From: Lachnospiraceae bacterium | GTDB taxonomy: Bacteria; Bacillota; Clostridia; Lachnospirales; Lachnospiraceae | Direction of reading: 5' to 3' | NCBI GenBank assembly: GCA_910575275.1 | Contig: CAJTEE010000002.1 | Coordinates: forward strand, 496,001-560,000 | DNA length: 64,000 bases | Shown: positions 14,254 to 22,864 of the stretch, one piece after another | How the letters are laid out: each line of letters opens with the position of its first letter | Numbering within the stretch: the first letter of the stretch is position 1 | Program-made: the position numbers and the translations under genes | Notes under the pieces: generated by a model | What the model saw: only the letters and a program-made list of their open reading frames with translations | Databases searched by the model: none | What the model was told of the DNA's origin: nothing

Positions 14254-15636
14254 CTACTTTTGTGTCGGGTCTTCACAGATTCCCAAAAACAATAAATGGC
14301 CTTTATGGAAGACTGCGTATAAAAACGGACGGTCCAGGATCATTTCTGCCCGACCCGTTGGCATAGCGGCTCCTGCCCAGGAGATTTCTGTGAACGCCGT
14401 GGCTTCGACTCCGTTTTCGTCGATTCCGATATGGGCATCCTGGGTGACCTGTGAAAAGAACAGCAGGGAGACATCAGAGATGTTGGAAAAATCGGCATCC
14501 GAAAAGGCTTTCTTGATGCCAAGATCCTTTAGTATGCCGGACAGTTCTATATGGCTTCCGTAGGAGAATTTGGGGATCTCCCAGATTACCTCTCCCATTG
14601 CCTTTCCTTCGTCTCCATAGAGCACCGCAGAAAGTGCCTCCGGGGTCTTTATGAGCTCACGGACGTCTGTGCCTTCGTCAGGAAGAATAAATTGTACAAA
14701 GCCGCTCTTTAAGGCAACCGACGAGCTTGTGAAATTTTCTCCTCTCCTGAATGCATGGGAGGATTCCCTTCTGGTCATGAATTCGCAGGAGACCTCGCTT
14801 TTGTCCCTCCGCGTGAACGAGTCTGTCTTTGTTGCTTCTGCATGGAACCGATCCAGCCATTCGTCATAAAAGTATACGACGTTTCGAAGGGATAACAGCT
14901 CCTCGGGCCCGGGCGTTTGAACCGGGGGCGCAAGAACTCCGCCTGTCCTGTCTTTGACCCAGTCAGCCATGAGTGTCTGTGTCTGCTCCGTATGGAGATC
15001 GCCCTCGAAGCTGTCCGCGTAATAATACCGCGCAGCATGGGCGGCGAAGCTGTCCTTGAGATCCAGGCCCTTGTCGGCCCACAGGGATGTGGCAAGCCGC
15101 AGGCAGTACCTGGATTCGGCCGGGTATTCGCCAAATTCGTCTTTTTTGTTGTTTTTTTCGTTTGGGACGTGGTAAAGCGCTTCAATCGCTTCTTTTATAT
15201 CTGCCGATAAATTCTCTGCATATGGATAGCCCAGAAGGTTTAAAAGCTCCTTTCTGGTCTCCCCGTTTGCGCCCTCGGCTGCCACGGCCAAGGAAAGGTA
15301 GAGGCCGAGCGGGGAATAGACTGCGTTGCCTTCTGCCTCCTTTAAAACTGCCGAGCCGGTTTGTACGCCGAATTCCTGACAGGCGACCGAAAATGCCTCC
15401 GGCACATTCTTTTGGTTTTCATAGCGCTCGTCATCATTTTTATAGACCGGTTCCTCGGGAAATTCGGCCAGCCTGACTGCCGCCTCACGCAGGACCTCAT
15501 CTGTCCCGTTTGGGGACAGCATCCCCCTTTGCTTGGCCATGAGAGCGATCCAAATTCCCAAGCCGCATGCCAGGGTAAACAGCAGGCAGACTGCGCACAT
15601 GATTCGTTTCTTCTTTTTCGTATTCTCCTCGCTCAC
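14254..15636 (-). CDS. Serpin (serine protease inhibitor), membrane-anchored
   Basis: 460 residues. A basic start (EENTKKKKR) and one hydrophobic segment (MCAVCLLFTLACGLGIWIAL) form a signal anchor; no lipobox is seen. The serpin fold follows: GNAVYSPLGLYLSLAVAAEGANG is the shutter helix, NVVYFYDEWLDRF the s3A region, and DRPFLYAVFHKGHLLFLGIC the C-terminal signature. The reactive loop runs from ENGVEATAFTEISWAGAAM to about PTGRAEM, and its proximal hinge is rich in small residues as in inhibitory serpins. The GTG at 15636 is preceded by GGGAGGAG at 7 bases; the frame extends upstream without a better start. Gut bacteria use serpins against host or rival proteases. The target is unknown. Confidence 0.9.
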   Translation of the reverse strand: MSEENTKKKKRIMCAVCLLFTLACGLGIWIALMAKQRGMLSPNGTDEVLREAAVRLAEFPEEPVYKNDDERYENQKNVPEAFSVACQEFGVQTGSAVLKEAEGNAVYSPLGLYLSLAVAAEGANGETRKELLNLLGYPYAENLSADIKEAIEALYHVPNEKNNKKDEFGEYPAESRYCLRLATSLWADKGLDLKDSFAAHAARYYYADSFEGDLHTEQTQTLMADWVKDRTGGVLAPPVQTPGPEELLSLRNVVYFYDEWLDRFHAEATKTDSFTRRDKSEVSCEFMTRRESSHAFRRGENFTSSSVALKSGFVQFILPDEGTDVRELIKTPEALSAVLYGDEGKAMGEVIWEIPKFSYGSHIELSGILKDLGIKKAFSDADFSNISDVSLLFFSQVTQDAHIGIDENGVEATAFTEISWAGAAMPTGRAEMILDRPFLYAVFHKGHLLFLGICEDPTQK

Positions 15637-15676
15637 GGTTTCGCTCCTCCCTTCCTGGCACAAAGTGCTCTTTACG

Positions 15677-15705
15677 GATATACTTACCAGTACATTGTTT
15701 CGCAA
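15677..15705 (-). promoter_or_regulatory. Promoter of the serpin gene
   Basis: Minus strand TTGCGA (15700-15705) and TATATC (15677-15682) with a 17-base spacer, about 40 bases upstream of the GTG start. Confidence 0.5.
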
Positions 15706-15850
15706 ATAAACACACCAATCACTTGTGCGTTTTCCGATCTCACAGGTCAAAAAGCATTCTACGTGTTTTGTCTAGTTATTTGTCGAACAAAGTATTGGTT
15801 ACGGACACCAGCCGGATAAAAACTTTCTGTCCCCTGCCGCAGGAATCACG

Positions 15851-16912
15851 CTATTTTCGTTCGATCAGCTTCCCGTCTTCTCCTCGTGACTGAAGGGCCC
15901 GTTCCATGTACCAGGCTACGTTTCCAAGCTTTTCTTCCATCTCGGCTCGATTGTCCTCATCCAGATATTTGGAAAACAGTACACCAAACAGCATCCCGTA
16001 ATCCGAGTTGTAAGAATCCGGGACCTCGGTAAATTCCAGTATTTCATACATGCGGACGCGCATCTCTGTCGTAAAGTCCAGATCCCGCATTTCCTGCTTG
16101 ACCTTACGGAACAGGTATTCCCCGAAGCCTTCCTTGAGTGCCTCGGGCCTCGTAAAGCGCAGCTCACAGGCGAGATTATCAACCTTGTATCGAATGTAGT
16201 ATCGTTCTCCCGTCTCCGGGTCCCGGCTGGAGGAATAGTATTCTTTTTCGGGGCAATAAACAAAGGTCCAGCCGTTGTCCACAAAATTCCGAAGCCAGCC
16301 TTTCGGCAACGCGTTTAGCTCCTCGGCGATCTCGTCGCGCAGCCCCTCCTCGATCTTGATCTCCCTCTCATTGTCGTTTATGGCCCGCACGTTTCCCGGC
16401 GCATAGGGCTGCCCGTCGGCGTCAAAATATTTAAAACCGCTGTACTCGTTTGCCAGAAGACTTCCGTCTTCATGAAAATAGTATTTCTTTCCGTCGATGG
16501 TCTTGACACGCTCGGTGCTCAGGATTCCGTTTCCGTTAAACCAGTACCATTTTCCGTTATCCTTCAGCCAGCGGATCACCGCGTTGCCGCTCTTGTCATA
16601 AAAATACCACTGCTCGGGGCCGTCACCCGTATAGCACTGCCAGCCCTCGGAGAGCGTCCCGTCGGCTTCAAAATAATACCGCAGATTCCCCACCTTCTGC
16701 CAGCCGGTCTGCATGTGGCCGTCTGCATCAAAATGATACCATTCTCCGTCAATGTCCTCCCAGGAATTCCTTGCATTTTGGCCATCCTCTTTTATATACT
16801 GCCATCCTGATTTCGTATCCAGCCACGTCCCGTCTGCCGCAAACGCAATCCCTTCGCACACTGCCAGAAAACCGGCCGTAAAAAGCACTGTTTTCCATTG
16901 TCTGTTTTTCAT
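15851..16912 (-). CDS. Secreted choline-binding-repeat surface protein
   Basis: 353 residues from MKNRQWKTVLF. The signal peptide ends at GIAFA-ADG. Residues of about 25-165 hold six or seven cell-wall-binding repeats of 20 residues with the W-Y-x-F-D/N-x-x-G pattern (GEWYHFDADGHMQTGW, LRYYFEADGTLSEGW, GKWYWFNGNGILS). These fold as beta-hairpins that bind choline-type teichoic acid or similar polymers. The C-terminal 180 residues are not a recognised catalytic domain; they contain a cysteine-bearing FVYCPEKEYY and many charged helices. The start is uncertain between 16912, 16924 and a TTG at 16963; 16912 gives the cleanest signal peptide. Role: surface-attached protein of unknown function. 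Confidence 0.8.
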   Translation of the reverse strand: MKNRQWKTVLFTAGFLAVCEGIAFAADGTWLDTKSGWQYIKEDGQNARNSWEDIDGEWYHFDADGHMQTGWQKVGNLRYYFEADGTLSEGWQCYTGDGPEQWYFYDKSGNAVIRWLKDNGKWYWFNGNGILSTERVKTIDGKKYYFHEDGSLLANEYSGFKYFDADGQPYAPGNVRAINDNEREIKIEEGLRDEIAEELNALPKGWLRNFVDNGWTFVYCPEKEYYSSSRDPETGERYYIRYKVDNLACELRFTRPEALKEGFGEYLFRKVKQEMRDLDFTTEMRVRMYEILEFTEVPDSYNSDYGMLFGVLFSKYLDEDNRAEMEEKLGNVAWYMERALQSRGEDGKLIERK

Positions 16913-17024
16913 CCTGATCGCCATCCCTTCATTTACTATGTTACGTTTCCTATCTCTTTTCAAATTCCTGCTTCTGTATTATAATGAATTTGGCAATATA
17001 CCAGATCATGAAAGGAGCCCTCCT

Positions 17025-17243
17025 ATGAAACGAATTCTCGCCTGGGCCGGCATTTTTATAATCGCCGCCGCTTTTATAACACTCCTCATCCTGACCTTTA
17101 CCGGCGCCCCGGCCAACCAGATCGTCGCCCTGTTATTTGGCCTCCTTATCATACCGGTCTTTCTCTACGCGTTTCTGCTCATCGTCAGAGTGGGCCGTTC
17201 CAAGCATGGCCGGGAAACGACTGATACGAACGAAAACGACTGA
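17025..17243 (+). CDS. Small two-helix membrane protein
   Basis: 72 residues: two hydrophobic helices (about residues 5-28 and 33-55) joined by GAPANQ, with a charged C-terminal tail (VGRSKHGRETTDTNEND). AAAGGAG is 8 bases upstream of the ATG at 17025, which sets this start rather than earlier ones in the same frame. TATAAT at 16980-16985 suggests a promoter. It is divergent from the choline-binding protein. No family recognised. Confidence 0.65.
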   Translation: MKRILAWAGIFIIAAAFITLLILTFTGAPANQIVALLFGLLIIPVFLYAFLLIVRVGRSKHGRETTDTNEND

Positions 17244-17331
17244 CAAAAAAAGGAATTTTCATGTCTATTATAATGCTTTCCGGTTGTTGTTTCAATGCCT
17301 GTGCGCAATTTGCCATGGTTTTGCCACTTTA

Positions 17332-17424
17332 TAAAAAAGTGTGCGCGTAGTGACTTCACTCTGTGCGAGGCCGCACTCCGTTGAGGCAGTCTCTGCACAT
17401 CCTGGCCCGGCAAGGCCTTTTGTC
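17332..17424 (+). repeat. Intergenic repeat, family B, copy 1
   Basis: It starts TAAAAAAGTGTGCGC and ends CATCCTGGCCCGGCA-x2-GCCTTTTGTC. The same two ends, with a variable middle, occur at 57545-57655. It is directly joined to the 17-bp hairpin at 17420-17460. Confidence 0.6.
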
Positions 17425-17460
17425 TTATAGGAAATTTCAGAGGAATTTCCTATAAGACAA
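17420..17460. repeat. Perfect 17-bp hairpin at the end of repeat B
   Basis: The left arm (17420-17436, TTGTCTTATAGGAAATT) and the right arm (17444-17460) pair without mismatch around a 7-base loop. No T run follows on either strand. It lies downstream of purA and its terminator. Confidence 0.7.
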
Positions 17461-17461
17461 G

Positions 17462-17517
17462 AAAAATGCCAGGAGCAGACATCGCATGACTGTCTCTGCG
17501 ATCTCCGGCTCCCGGCA
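17462..17517 (-). terminator. Terminator of the purC-F-B-A operon
   Basis: On the minus strand TGCCGGGAGC pairs with GCTCCTGGCA across a long loop and is followed by TTTTTC. It is located about 25 bases after the purA stop. Confidence 0.65.
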
Positions 17518-17541
17518 CACACTTTCCATATTCTTTCTTTG

Positions 17542-18819
17542 CTATCTCATAATAATCTCATCCCGGCCCGGCCCGTTCGAAATCATGGTAACCGGAACAC
17601 CAAGCTCCGCCTCGATCGCCTCAATATACTTGCGGCAGTTCTCTGGCAGCTCCTCATATTTTTTGATTCCCCGGATCTCACACTTCCAGCCAGGCAGCGT
17701 CTTATATACCGGCTTCGCCCGGGAAAGCTCCGGCGTGGTCGGGAAATCTTTCGTAATCTTTCCATCCACCTCATATCCGATGCAGATCGGCAGTGCATCC
17801 AGGTATCCCAAAACGTCAAGCACGGTCAAAGCTACCTCCGTCGCCCCCTGTACCCGGCAGCCGTAGCGGCTGGCGACCGCATCGAACCAGCCCATCCTCC
17901 TGGGGCGCCCCGTAGTCGCGCCGAACTCGCCCCCGTCGCCTCCGCGCCGTCTTAACTCGTCTGCCTCCTCACCAAAGATCTCCGTCACAAACGCGCCTGC
18001 GCCCACTGCGCTCGAATATGCCTTTACGACCGTCGTGATTGTCCGGATCTCATAGGGCGGGACACCTGCACCGATTGCACCGTACGCGGCAAGCGTGGAC
18101 GAAGACGTCACCATCGGATAGATTCCGTGATCCGGGTCTTTCAGGGAGCCCAGCTGCCCTTCCAAAAGGATGGTCTTCCCCTCCCGGATCGCATCATGCA
18201 GGAAGGCGGCCGTGTCACAGACATACGGAGCAACCAGCTCCTTATACTCCATCAGGGTATCAAAAATCTCCTTCGGTTTTAATTTCGGCTGGTGGTATAA
18301 GTGCTCTAACAGCACATTTTTCAGCTTGCAGACATTCTCGACCTTCTCCATAAGTTCCTTTGGATCCCCAAACAGCTCGCTGACCTGGAAACCGATCTTC
18401 GCATATTTGTCCGAATAAAACGGGGCGATCCCGGATTTTGTGGAGCCGAAGGACTTGCCCGCCAGCCGGGCCTCCTCGTACGTATCCAGAAGAATGTGAT
18501 ACGGCATCAAAATCTGCGCCCGGTCAGAGACCAGGATCTTCGGCGTCGGCACACCCTGGTCCGTAATCTCTTTTACTTCCTGCACGAGAAACGGAATATT
18601 CAAGGCGACCCCGTTGCCGATTATACTTGTGGTATGGCTGTAAAAAACGCCTGATGGAAGAAGATGAAGCGCAAATTTTCCGTAGTTATTGATAATGGTG
18701 TGGCCTGCGTTGCTTCCGCCCTGGAAACGGACGATGATGTCGGACTCCTTTGCCAGCATATCGGTAATTTTCCCCTTGCCTTCGTCTCCCCAGTTGGCGC
18801 CCACGATTGCTCTGACCAT
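17542..18819 (-). CDS. purA: Adenylosuccinate synthetase
   Basis: 425 residues, the normal length. It couples GTP hydrolysis to joining of IMP and aspartate, the first step from IMP to AMP. The N-terminal P-loop reads GANWGDEGKGK (the family norm is GxQWGDEGKGK, so Gln is Asn here). The IMP-binding SNAGHTI is intact, and the loop LLEGQLGSLKDPDHGIYPMVTSSST matches the family with changes (usual GAQGTLLDIDHG). GATTGRPRRMGWFD and the C-terminal MISNGPGRDEII are canonical. GGAGGG is placed before the ATG. It is the last gene of the pur operon and is followed by a terminator. The motif changes suggest a divergent clade rather than a broken enzyme. Confidence 0.94.
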   Translation of the reverse strand: MVRAIVGANWGDEGKGKITDMLAKESDIIVRFQGGSNAGHTIINNYGKFALHLLPSGVFYSHTTSIIGNGVALNIPFLVQEVKEITDQGVPTPKILVSDRAQILMPYHILLDTYEEARLAGKSFGSTKSGIAPFYSDKYAKIGFQVSELFGDPKELMEKVENVCKLKNVLLEHLYHQPKLKPKEIFDTLMEYKELVAPYVCDTAAFLHDAIREGKTILLEGQLGSLKDPDHGIYPMVTSSSTLAAYGAIGAGVPPYEIRTITTVVKAYSSAVGAGAFVTEIFGEEADELRRRGGDGGEFGATTGRPRRMGWFDAVASRYGCRVQGATEVALTVLDVLGYLDALPICIGYEVDGKITKDFPTTPELSRAKPVYKTLPGWKCEIRGIKKYEELPENCRKYIEAIEAELGVPVTMISNGPGRDEIIMR

Positions 18820-18848
18820 TTTAAAACCCTCCTAACCATCCTCTATAT

Positions 18849-20279
18849 TTATACATGGATCTGTGCTTTCATACCAAGCAGCTCCCTGTTTGCCTCCAGA
18901 ATCGGGCGGATCGTCTCGTTTAAGAATTCCTCCACCTGTTCCGGCGCACGGCCCACGTACTTGGCCGGATCCATGGTCTTTTGAAGCTCCTCAAGCGTCA
19001 GGTTAAACGACGGATCGGCAGCAATCAGCTCCAGAAGGTTATTTTCCCTTCCTTCCACCTTTACATTCTTTCCTGCCTCCATGGACAGCTCGCGGATTCT
19101 TTCATGCAGCTCCTGACGGTCTCCGCCCGCCTTCACCGCGTCCATCATGATGTTTTCGGTCGCCATAAACGGCAGCTCCGCCATCAGATGCTTTTCGATA
19201 ACCTTTGGATATACCACCAGGCCATCCACGACATTTAGATATAGATCCAGGATACCATCCACTGCCAAAAATCCCTCCGGCACGGAAAGGCGCTTATTGG
19301 CCGAATCGTCAAGCGTCCTCTCAAACCACTGGGTCGAGGAGACGAGCATCGGGTTCATCATGTCAGACATCACATAATCCGCCAGGGAGGCGATCCGCTC
19401 ACTGCGCATCGGATTGCGCTTGTAGGCCATGGCGGAAGAACCGATCTGATTCTTTTCAAACGGCTCCTCCACCTCTTTTAAATGCTGCAAAAGGCGGATA
19501 TCGTTGGAAAATTTATGCGCACTCTGCGCGATCCCGGCAAGCACGGACAGCACGCGGCTGTCAATCTTTCTCGAATACGTCTGGCCGGAGACCGGAAAAC
19601 ACTCCGCAAAGCCCATTTTTTCCGCGATCATGCGATCGGCCCTGCGGCATTTTTCATGGTCGCCGTCGAACAGCTCCAGAAAACTTGCCTGCGTGCCGGT
19701 CGTCCCCTTTGAGCCCAAAAGCTTCATGGATCCCAGCATATGGTCTAAATCCTCCAGATCCAGCACAAGCTCCATCATCCAGAGCGTCGCCCGCTTCCCG
19801 ACAGTAGTCGGCTGCGCCGGCTGGAAATGCGTAAAGGCCAGAGTCGGCTGGTCCTTATATTTCCCGGCAAACTCCGCCAGCTCATGGATGACATTGATCA
19901 GCTTTTTGCGCACAAGCCGCAGGGCTTCCGTCATCAAGATCAGGTCGGTATTATCGCCCACATAGCAGGAGGTCGCGCCCAGATGGATGATCCCCTTCGC
20001 CTTCGGGCACTGTAAACCATAGGCATATACATGGGACATCACATCATGGCGGACAAGCTTCTCCCGCTCCTTCGCCTCCTCAAAATTAATATCATCTTTA
20101 TGGGCACGAAGCTCCTCAATCTGCTCGTCGGTGATCGGAAGTCCAAGCTCCTTTTCTGTCTCCGCCAGCGCGATCCAGAGTCTTCTCCAGGTACGAAATT
20201 TCTTCTCAGGGGAAAAGATGTACTGCATTTCCCTGCTTGCGTATCTCTCAGAGAGAGGGCTTTGGTAACGGTCGTACAT
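18849..20279 (-). CDS. purB: Adenylosuccinate lyase
   Basis: 476 residues of the fumarase/aspartase superfamily. It cleaves SAICAR to AICAR and adenylosuccinate to AMP, releasing fumarate. The signature loop SSAMAYKRNPMRSE (near residue 290) carries the catalytic serine, and HLGATSCYVGDNTDL and FTHFQPAQPTTVGKR are the other two conserved regions. GAGGAG lies 5 bases before the ATG. It sits between purF and purA in one operon with short gaps (about 30 bases each side), so the operon feeds AMP synthesis. Confidence 0.96.
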   Translation of the reverse strand: MYDRYQSPLSERYASREMQYIFSPEKKFRTWRRLWIALAETEKELGLPITDEQIEELRAHKDDINFEEAKEREKLVRHDVMSHVYAYGLQCPKAKGIIHLGATSCYVGDNTDLILMTEALRLVRKKLINVIHELAEFAGKYKDQPTLAFTHFQPAQPTTVGKRATLWMMELVLDLEDLDHMLGSMKLLGSKGTTGTQASFLELFDGDHEKCRRADRMIAEKMGFAECFPVSGQTYSRKIDSRVLSVLAGIAQSAHKFSNDIRLLQHLKEVEEPFEKNQIGSSAMAYKRNPMRSERIASLADYVMSDMMNPMLVSSTQWFERTLDDSANKRLSVPEGFLAVDGILDLYLNVVDGLVVYPKVIEKHLMAELPFMATENIMMDAVKAGGDRQELHERIRELSMEAGKNVKVEGRENNLLELIAADPSFNLTLEELQKTMDPAKYVGRAPEQVEEFLNETIRPILEANRELLGMKAQIHV

Positions 20280-20316
20280 GTCTGCTCCTCTTTTCTTTTA
20301 TAAATTATTACGGTTT

Positions 20317-21756
20317 TTACTTTTCAAACTCACCGCGTATATCCTCCTTTGGTGCAGCGATCGGATACCGCCCGGTAAAACACGCCGTGCAGATCGGCAG
20401 GCCGCCCGCCATCTCCTTCAGACGCTCTGCTTTTAAATAAGAAAGGGAATCCGCACCAATTAATCCGCAGATCTCCTCCACGGTCCGATTGTGAGCGATC
20501 AGTTGATCCCCGGAAGGAATGTCGATCCCGAAATAGCAGGGATACAAGAACGGCGGCGCCGTCACCTTCACATGGACCTCCTTTGCCCCGGCCTCCCGCA
20601 GCATGCTCACGATGCGGTTGCTCGTCGTGCCGCGGACGATCGAATCGTCGATCATGATGATGCGCTTTCCCGCCACCACCTCTTTTAAGACGTTTAACTT
20701 CACGCGGACGGCCGATTCACGGCTGCTCTGCTTTGGCTTGATAAACGTCCTGCCCACGTAAGAATTCTTGATAAATGCCACGCCGTAGGGAATCCCCGAC
20801 TCCATCGAATAGCCCAGGGCCGCCGCATTTCCCGACTCCGGCACACCCACGACAAGATCCGCCTCCACGGGAGAATCCTTTGCCAGCATGCGTCCCGCAA
20901 GAATACGCGAATGATAGACCCCGACACCGTCAAAGGTACTGTCCGGCCTCGCAAAATAGATATATTCAAAAATACAGCGCGCCTCTTTTTTTTCGTCGCA
21001 CAGCGTCGTATCCGAGCGGATGCCGTCCTTTGTAATCGTGACGATCTCGCCCGGTTTCACGTCGCGGACGAATTCGGCGCCGACCGTATCCAGTGCGCAC
21101 GTCTCCGACGCCAAAATATAGACATTGTCACGCCGTCCGATGCAGAGCGGCTTAAAGCCCTGCGGATCACGTGCACCGATCAGCTTTCTCGGGCTTGCAA
21201 TCACAAGCGAATACGCGCCGCAAAGCTTCTTCATGGCGTTTGACACGGCTTCCTCAACCGACTTTGCCCGTACCCGCTCCCTCGCGATGTGGTACGCGAT
21301 CACCTCCGTATCCACGGTGGTCTGGAAGATCGCACCGTTATAGACGAGCTCACGGCGAAGCTCGGGCGCGTTGACCAGGTTCCCATTGTGCGCAAGCGCA
21401 AGAGTTCCCTTTACATAATTCAAAACCAGCGGCTGCGCATTTTCCCTCGTGCTGCTGCCGGCGGTCGAATAGCGGACATGCCCGACGCCGATATTGCCCT
21501 TCAGGCCGTCCATAATTTCCGGCGTGAACACCTCGTTGCAGAGCCCCATTCCCTTATAGGCGTTCACAATCCCCTTCGGACCAAACGTATCGCTGACTGC
21601 GATCCCGCAGCTCTCCTGCCCCCGATGCTGCAGCGTACAAAGGCCGTAATAAATCGTCGAAGCCACGTCGTTTCCGTCTAAATCATAGACACCGAAAACG
21701 CCGCACTCCTCGTGCAGCTTGTCCTCCCCAATACAGAACACTTGCACTTTTTCCAT
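20317..21756 (-). CDS. purF: Amidophosphoribosyltransferase
   Basis: 479 residues. It makes phosphoribosylamine from PRPP and glutamine, the committed step of purine synthesis. The N-terminal glutaminase starts at C18 (EECGVFGVYD), so a 17-residue propeptide is removed to free the catalytic cysteine, as in Bacillus-type enzymes. The PRPP loop is IIMIDDSIVRGTTS. Cysteines in ARCIFEY, YPCYFG and ICTACF match the four that hold the regulatory 4Fe-4S cluster of this class, which makes the enzyme oxygen-labile. It begins 3 bases after the purC stop, so the two are tightly coupled. Confidence 0.96.
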   Translation of the reverse strand: MEKVQVFCIGEDKLHEECGVFGVYDLDGNDVASTIYYGLCTLQHRGQESCGIAVSDTFGPKGIVNAYKGMGLCNEVFTPEIMDGLKGNIGVGHVRYSTAGSSTRENAQPLVLNYVKGTLALAHNGNLVNAPELRRELVYNGAIFQTTVDTEVIAYHIARERVRAKSVEEAVSNAMKKLCGAYSLVIASPRKLIGARDPQGFKPLCIGRRDNVYILASETCALDTVGAEFVRDVKPGEIVTITKDGIRSDTTLCDEKKEARCIFEYIYFARPDSTFDGVGVYHSRILAGRMLAKDSPVEADLVVGVPESGNAAALGYSMESGIPYGVAFIKNSYVGRTFIKPKQSSRESAVRVKLNVLKEVVAGKRIIMIDDSIVRGTTSNRIVSMLREAGAKEVHVKVTAPPFLYPCYFGIDIPSGDQLIAHNRTVEEICGLIGADSLSYLKAERLKEMAGGLPICTACFTGRYPIAAPKEDIRGEFEK

Positions 21757-21759
21757 TTG

Positions 21760-22476
21760 TTATTTCCTGTCCTCGATTCCCAGGCGTCTGAATACCTCGT
21801 TGTATGCATCCTCAACGTTCCCCATATCCCGGCGGAAACGGTCCTTGTCCAGCTTCTCATGGGTCTTTTTATCCCACAGGCGGCACGTGTCCGGAGATAC
21901 CTCGTCAGCCAGGATAATCTGCCCCTTATAACGGCCGAACTCGATCTTAAAGTCCACAAGATCAATGCCAAGCCCGTCAAAATACTCCTTCATGATCTCA
22001 TTGACCCGGAACGCATACCCGGTAATGGTATGAATTTCCTCCTCCGTGGCAAGCTCTAAGGACAATGCATAATATTCATTAATAAACGGGTCATGCAGAT
22101 CATCGTTTTTATAACTGAATTCAAGAGTCGGGCGCTTAAAGACGATGCCCTCCTCCATTCCCATCTTCTTTGCAAAGCTGCCGGCAGAAATGTTACGGAT
22201 AATGACCTCTAACGGCACGATCTCCACTTTCTTCACGGCCGTCTCACGGTCAGAGAGCTCCTCAATATAATGCGTCGGAATCCCCGCCTTCTCAAACAGC
22301 TTGAAAATATGGTTTGTCATGCGGTTATTGATCGCGCCCTTGCCGACGATCGTCCCCTTCTTCGTACCGTCAAAGGCGGTCGCGTCGTCCTTATAATCGA
22401 CGATCAGCACATCCGGCTCCTCGGTCGTATAGACCTTCTTTGCCTTTCCCTCATACAGTAAATCGACCTTTTTCAT
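21760..22476 (-). CDS. purC: SAICAR synthetase
   Basis: 238 residues. It joins CAIR and aspartate using ATP. Clear motifs are LYEGKAKKVY at the start, DYKDDATAFDG, GKGAINNRMTNHIF, VIIRNISAGSFAKK and LVDFKIEFG. It is the first gene of purC-purF-purB-purA. A GGAG site precedes the ATG, and a consensus promoter is at 22539-22567. No purine riboswitch fold was recognised in the 62-base leader. Confidence 0.96.
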   Translation of the reverse strand: MKKVDLLYEGKAKKVYTTEEPDVLIVDYKDDATAFDGTKKGTIVGKGAINNRMTNHIFKLFEKAGIPTHYIEELSDRETAVKKVEIVPLEVIIRNISAGSFAKKMGMEEGIVFKRPTLEFSYKNDDLHDPFINEYYALSLELATEEEIHTITGYAFRVNEIMKEYFDGLGIDLVDFKIEFGRYKGQIILADEVSPDTCRLWDKKTHEKLDKDRFRRDMGNVEDAYNEVFRRLGIEDRK

Positions 22477-22538
22477 TTTCCTACTCCGTCCTTTTCTCTA
22501 GGTTGCACATTTTGCCGAAACAAACAAGATACACGGCA

Positions 22539-22567
22539 ATTATAATCCATGACGGGGGGAAAATCAA
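22539..22567 (-). promoter_or_regulatory. Promoter of the purC-F-B-A operon
   Basis: Minus strand TTGATT (22562-22567), 17-base spacer, perfect TATAAT (22539-22544). The leader is too short for a typical purine riboswitch. Confidence 0.7.
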
Positions 22568-22689
22568 GGATAAGTTGTCCAAAAAATGGGGGAGGGGGTG
22601 ACGAGCGGTCCGCCGCGGGAGGACGTGGGGATTGTCCCCTACTGGGCACGCTCTCGCTGCGGAAAAGCGCAGCGGTACCGGCGGTTTTC

Positions 22690-22823
22690 ATTTGCAATGC
22701 CTCACTTCGCGGGAAATTTGGCCTAAATTCACTTAACGTAGTTCACTACGCCGCATTCATTTAGGCCAAATTCTCTACAATTATGACGTACATCTGTCAG
22801 AAAGCAATTTTCAAACACACTCT
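22690..22823 (+). repeat. MITE-like intergenic repeat, family A, copy 2
   Basis: The right end CAATTTTCAAACACACTCT matches the family A terminus at 4061 (as reverse complement). Internally GAAATTTGGCCTAAAT (left) pairs with ATTTAGGCCAAATT (right). The left terminus is not recognisable, so the copy is degraded. The rest of the 22477-22864 gap holds the pur promoter and no gene. Confidence 0.6.
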
Positions 22824-22864
22824 GGCTCCCGAAACACAGTAGCAGAGATCGGCCCCCTCCCCTA

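Noticed and set aside
22477-22560. Possible purine riboswitch or PurR box before purC
   Set aside because: The leader between promoter and start is only about 62 bases and lacks the conserved purine-aptamer core; a GCCGAAAC stretch near 22513 is too weak for a PurBox call.
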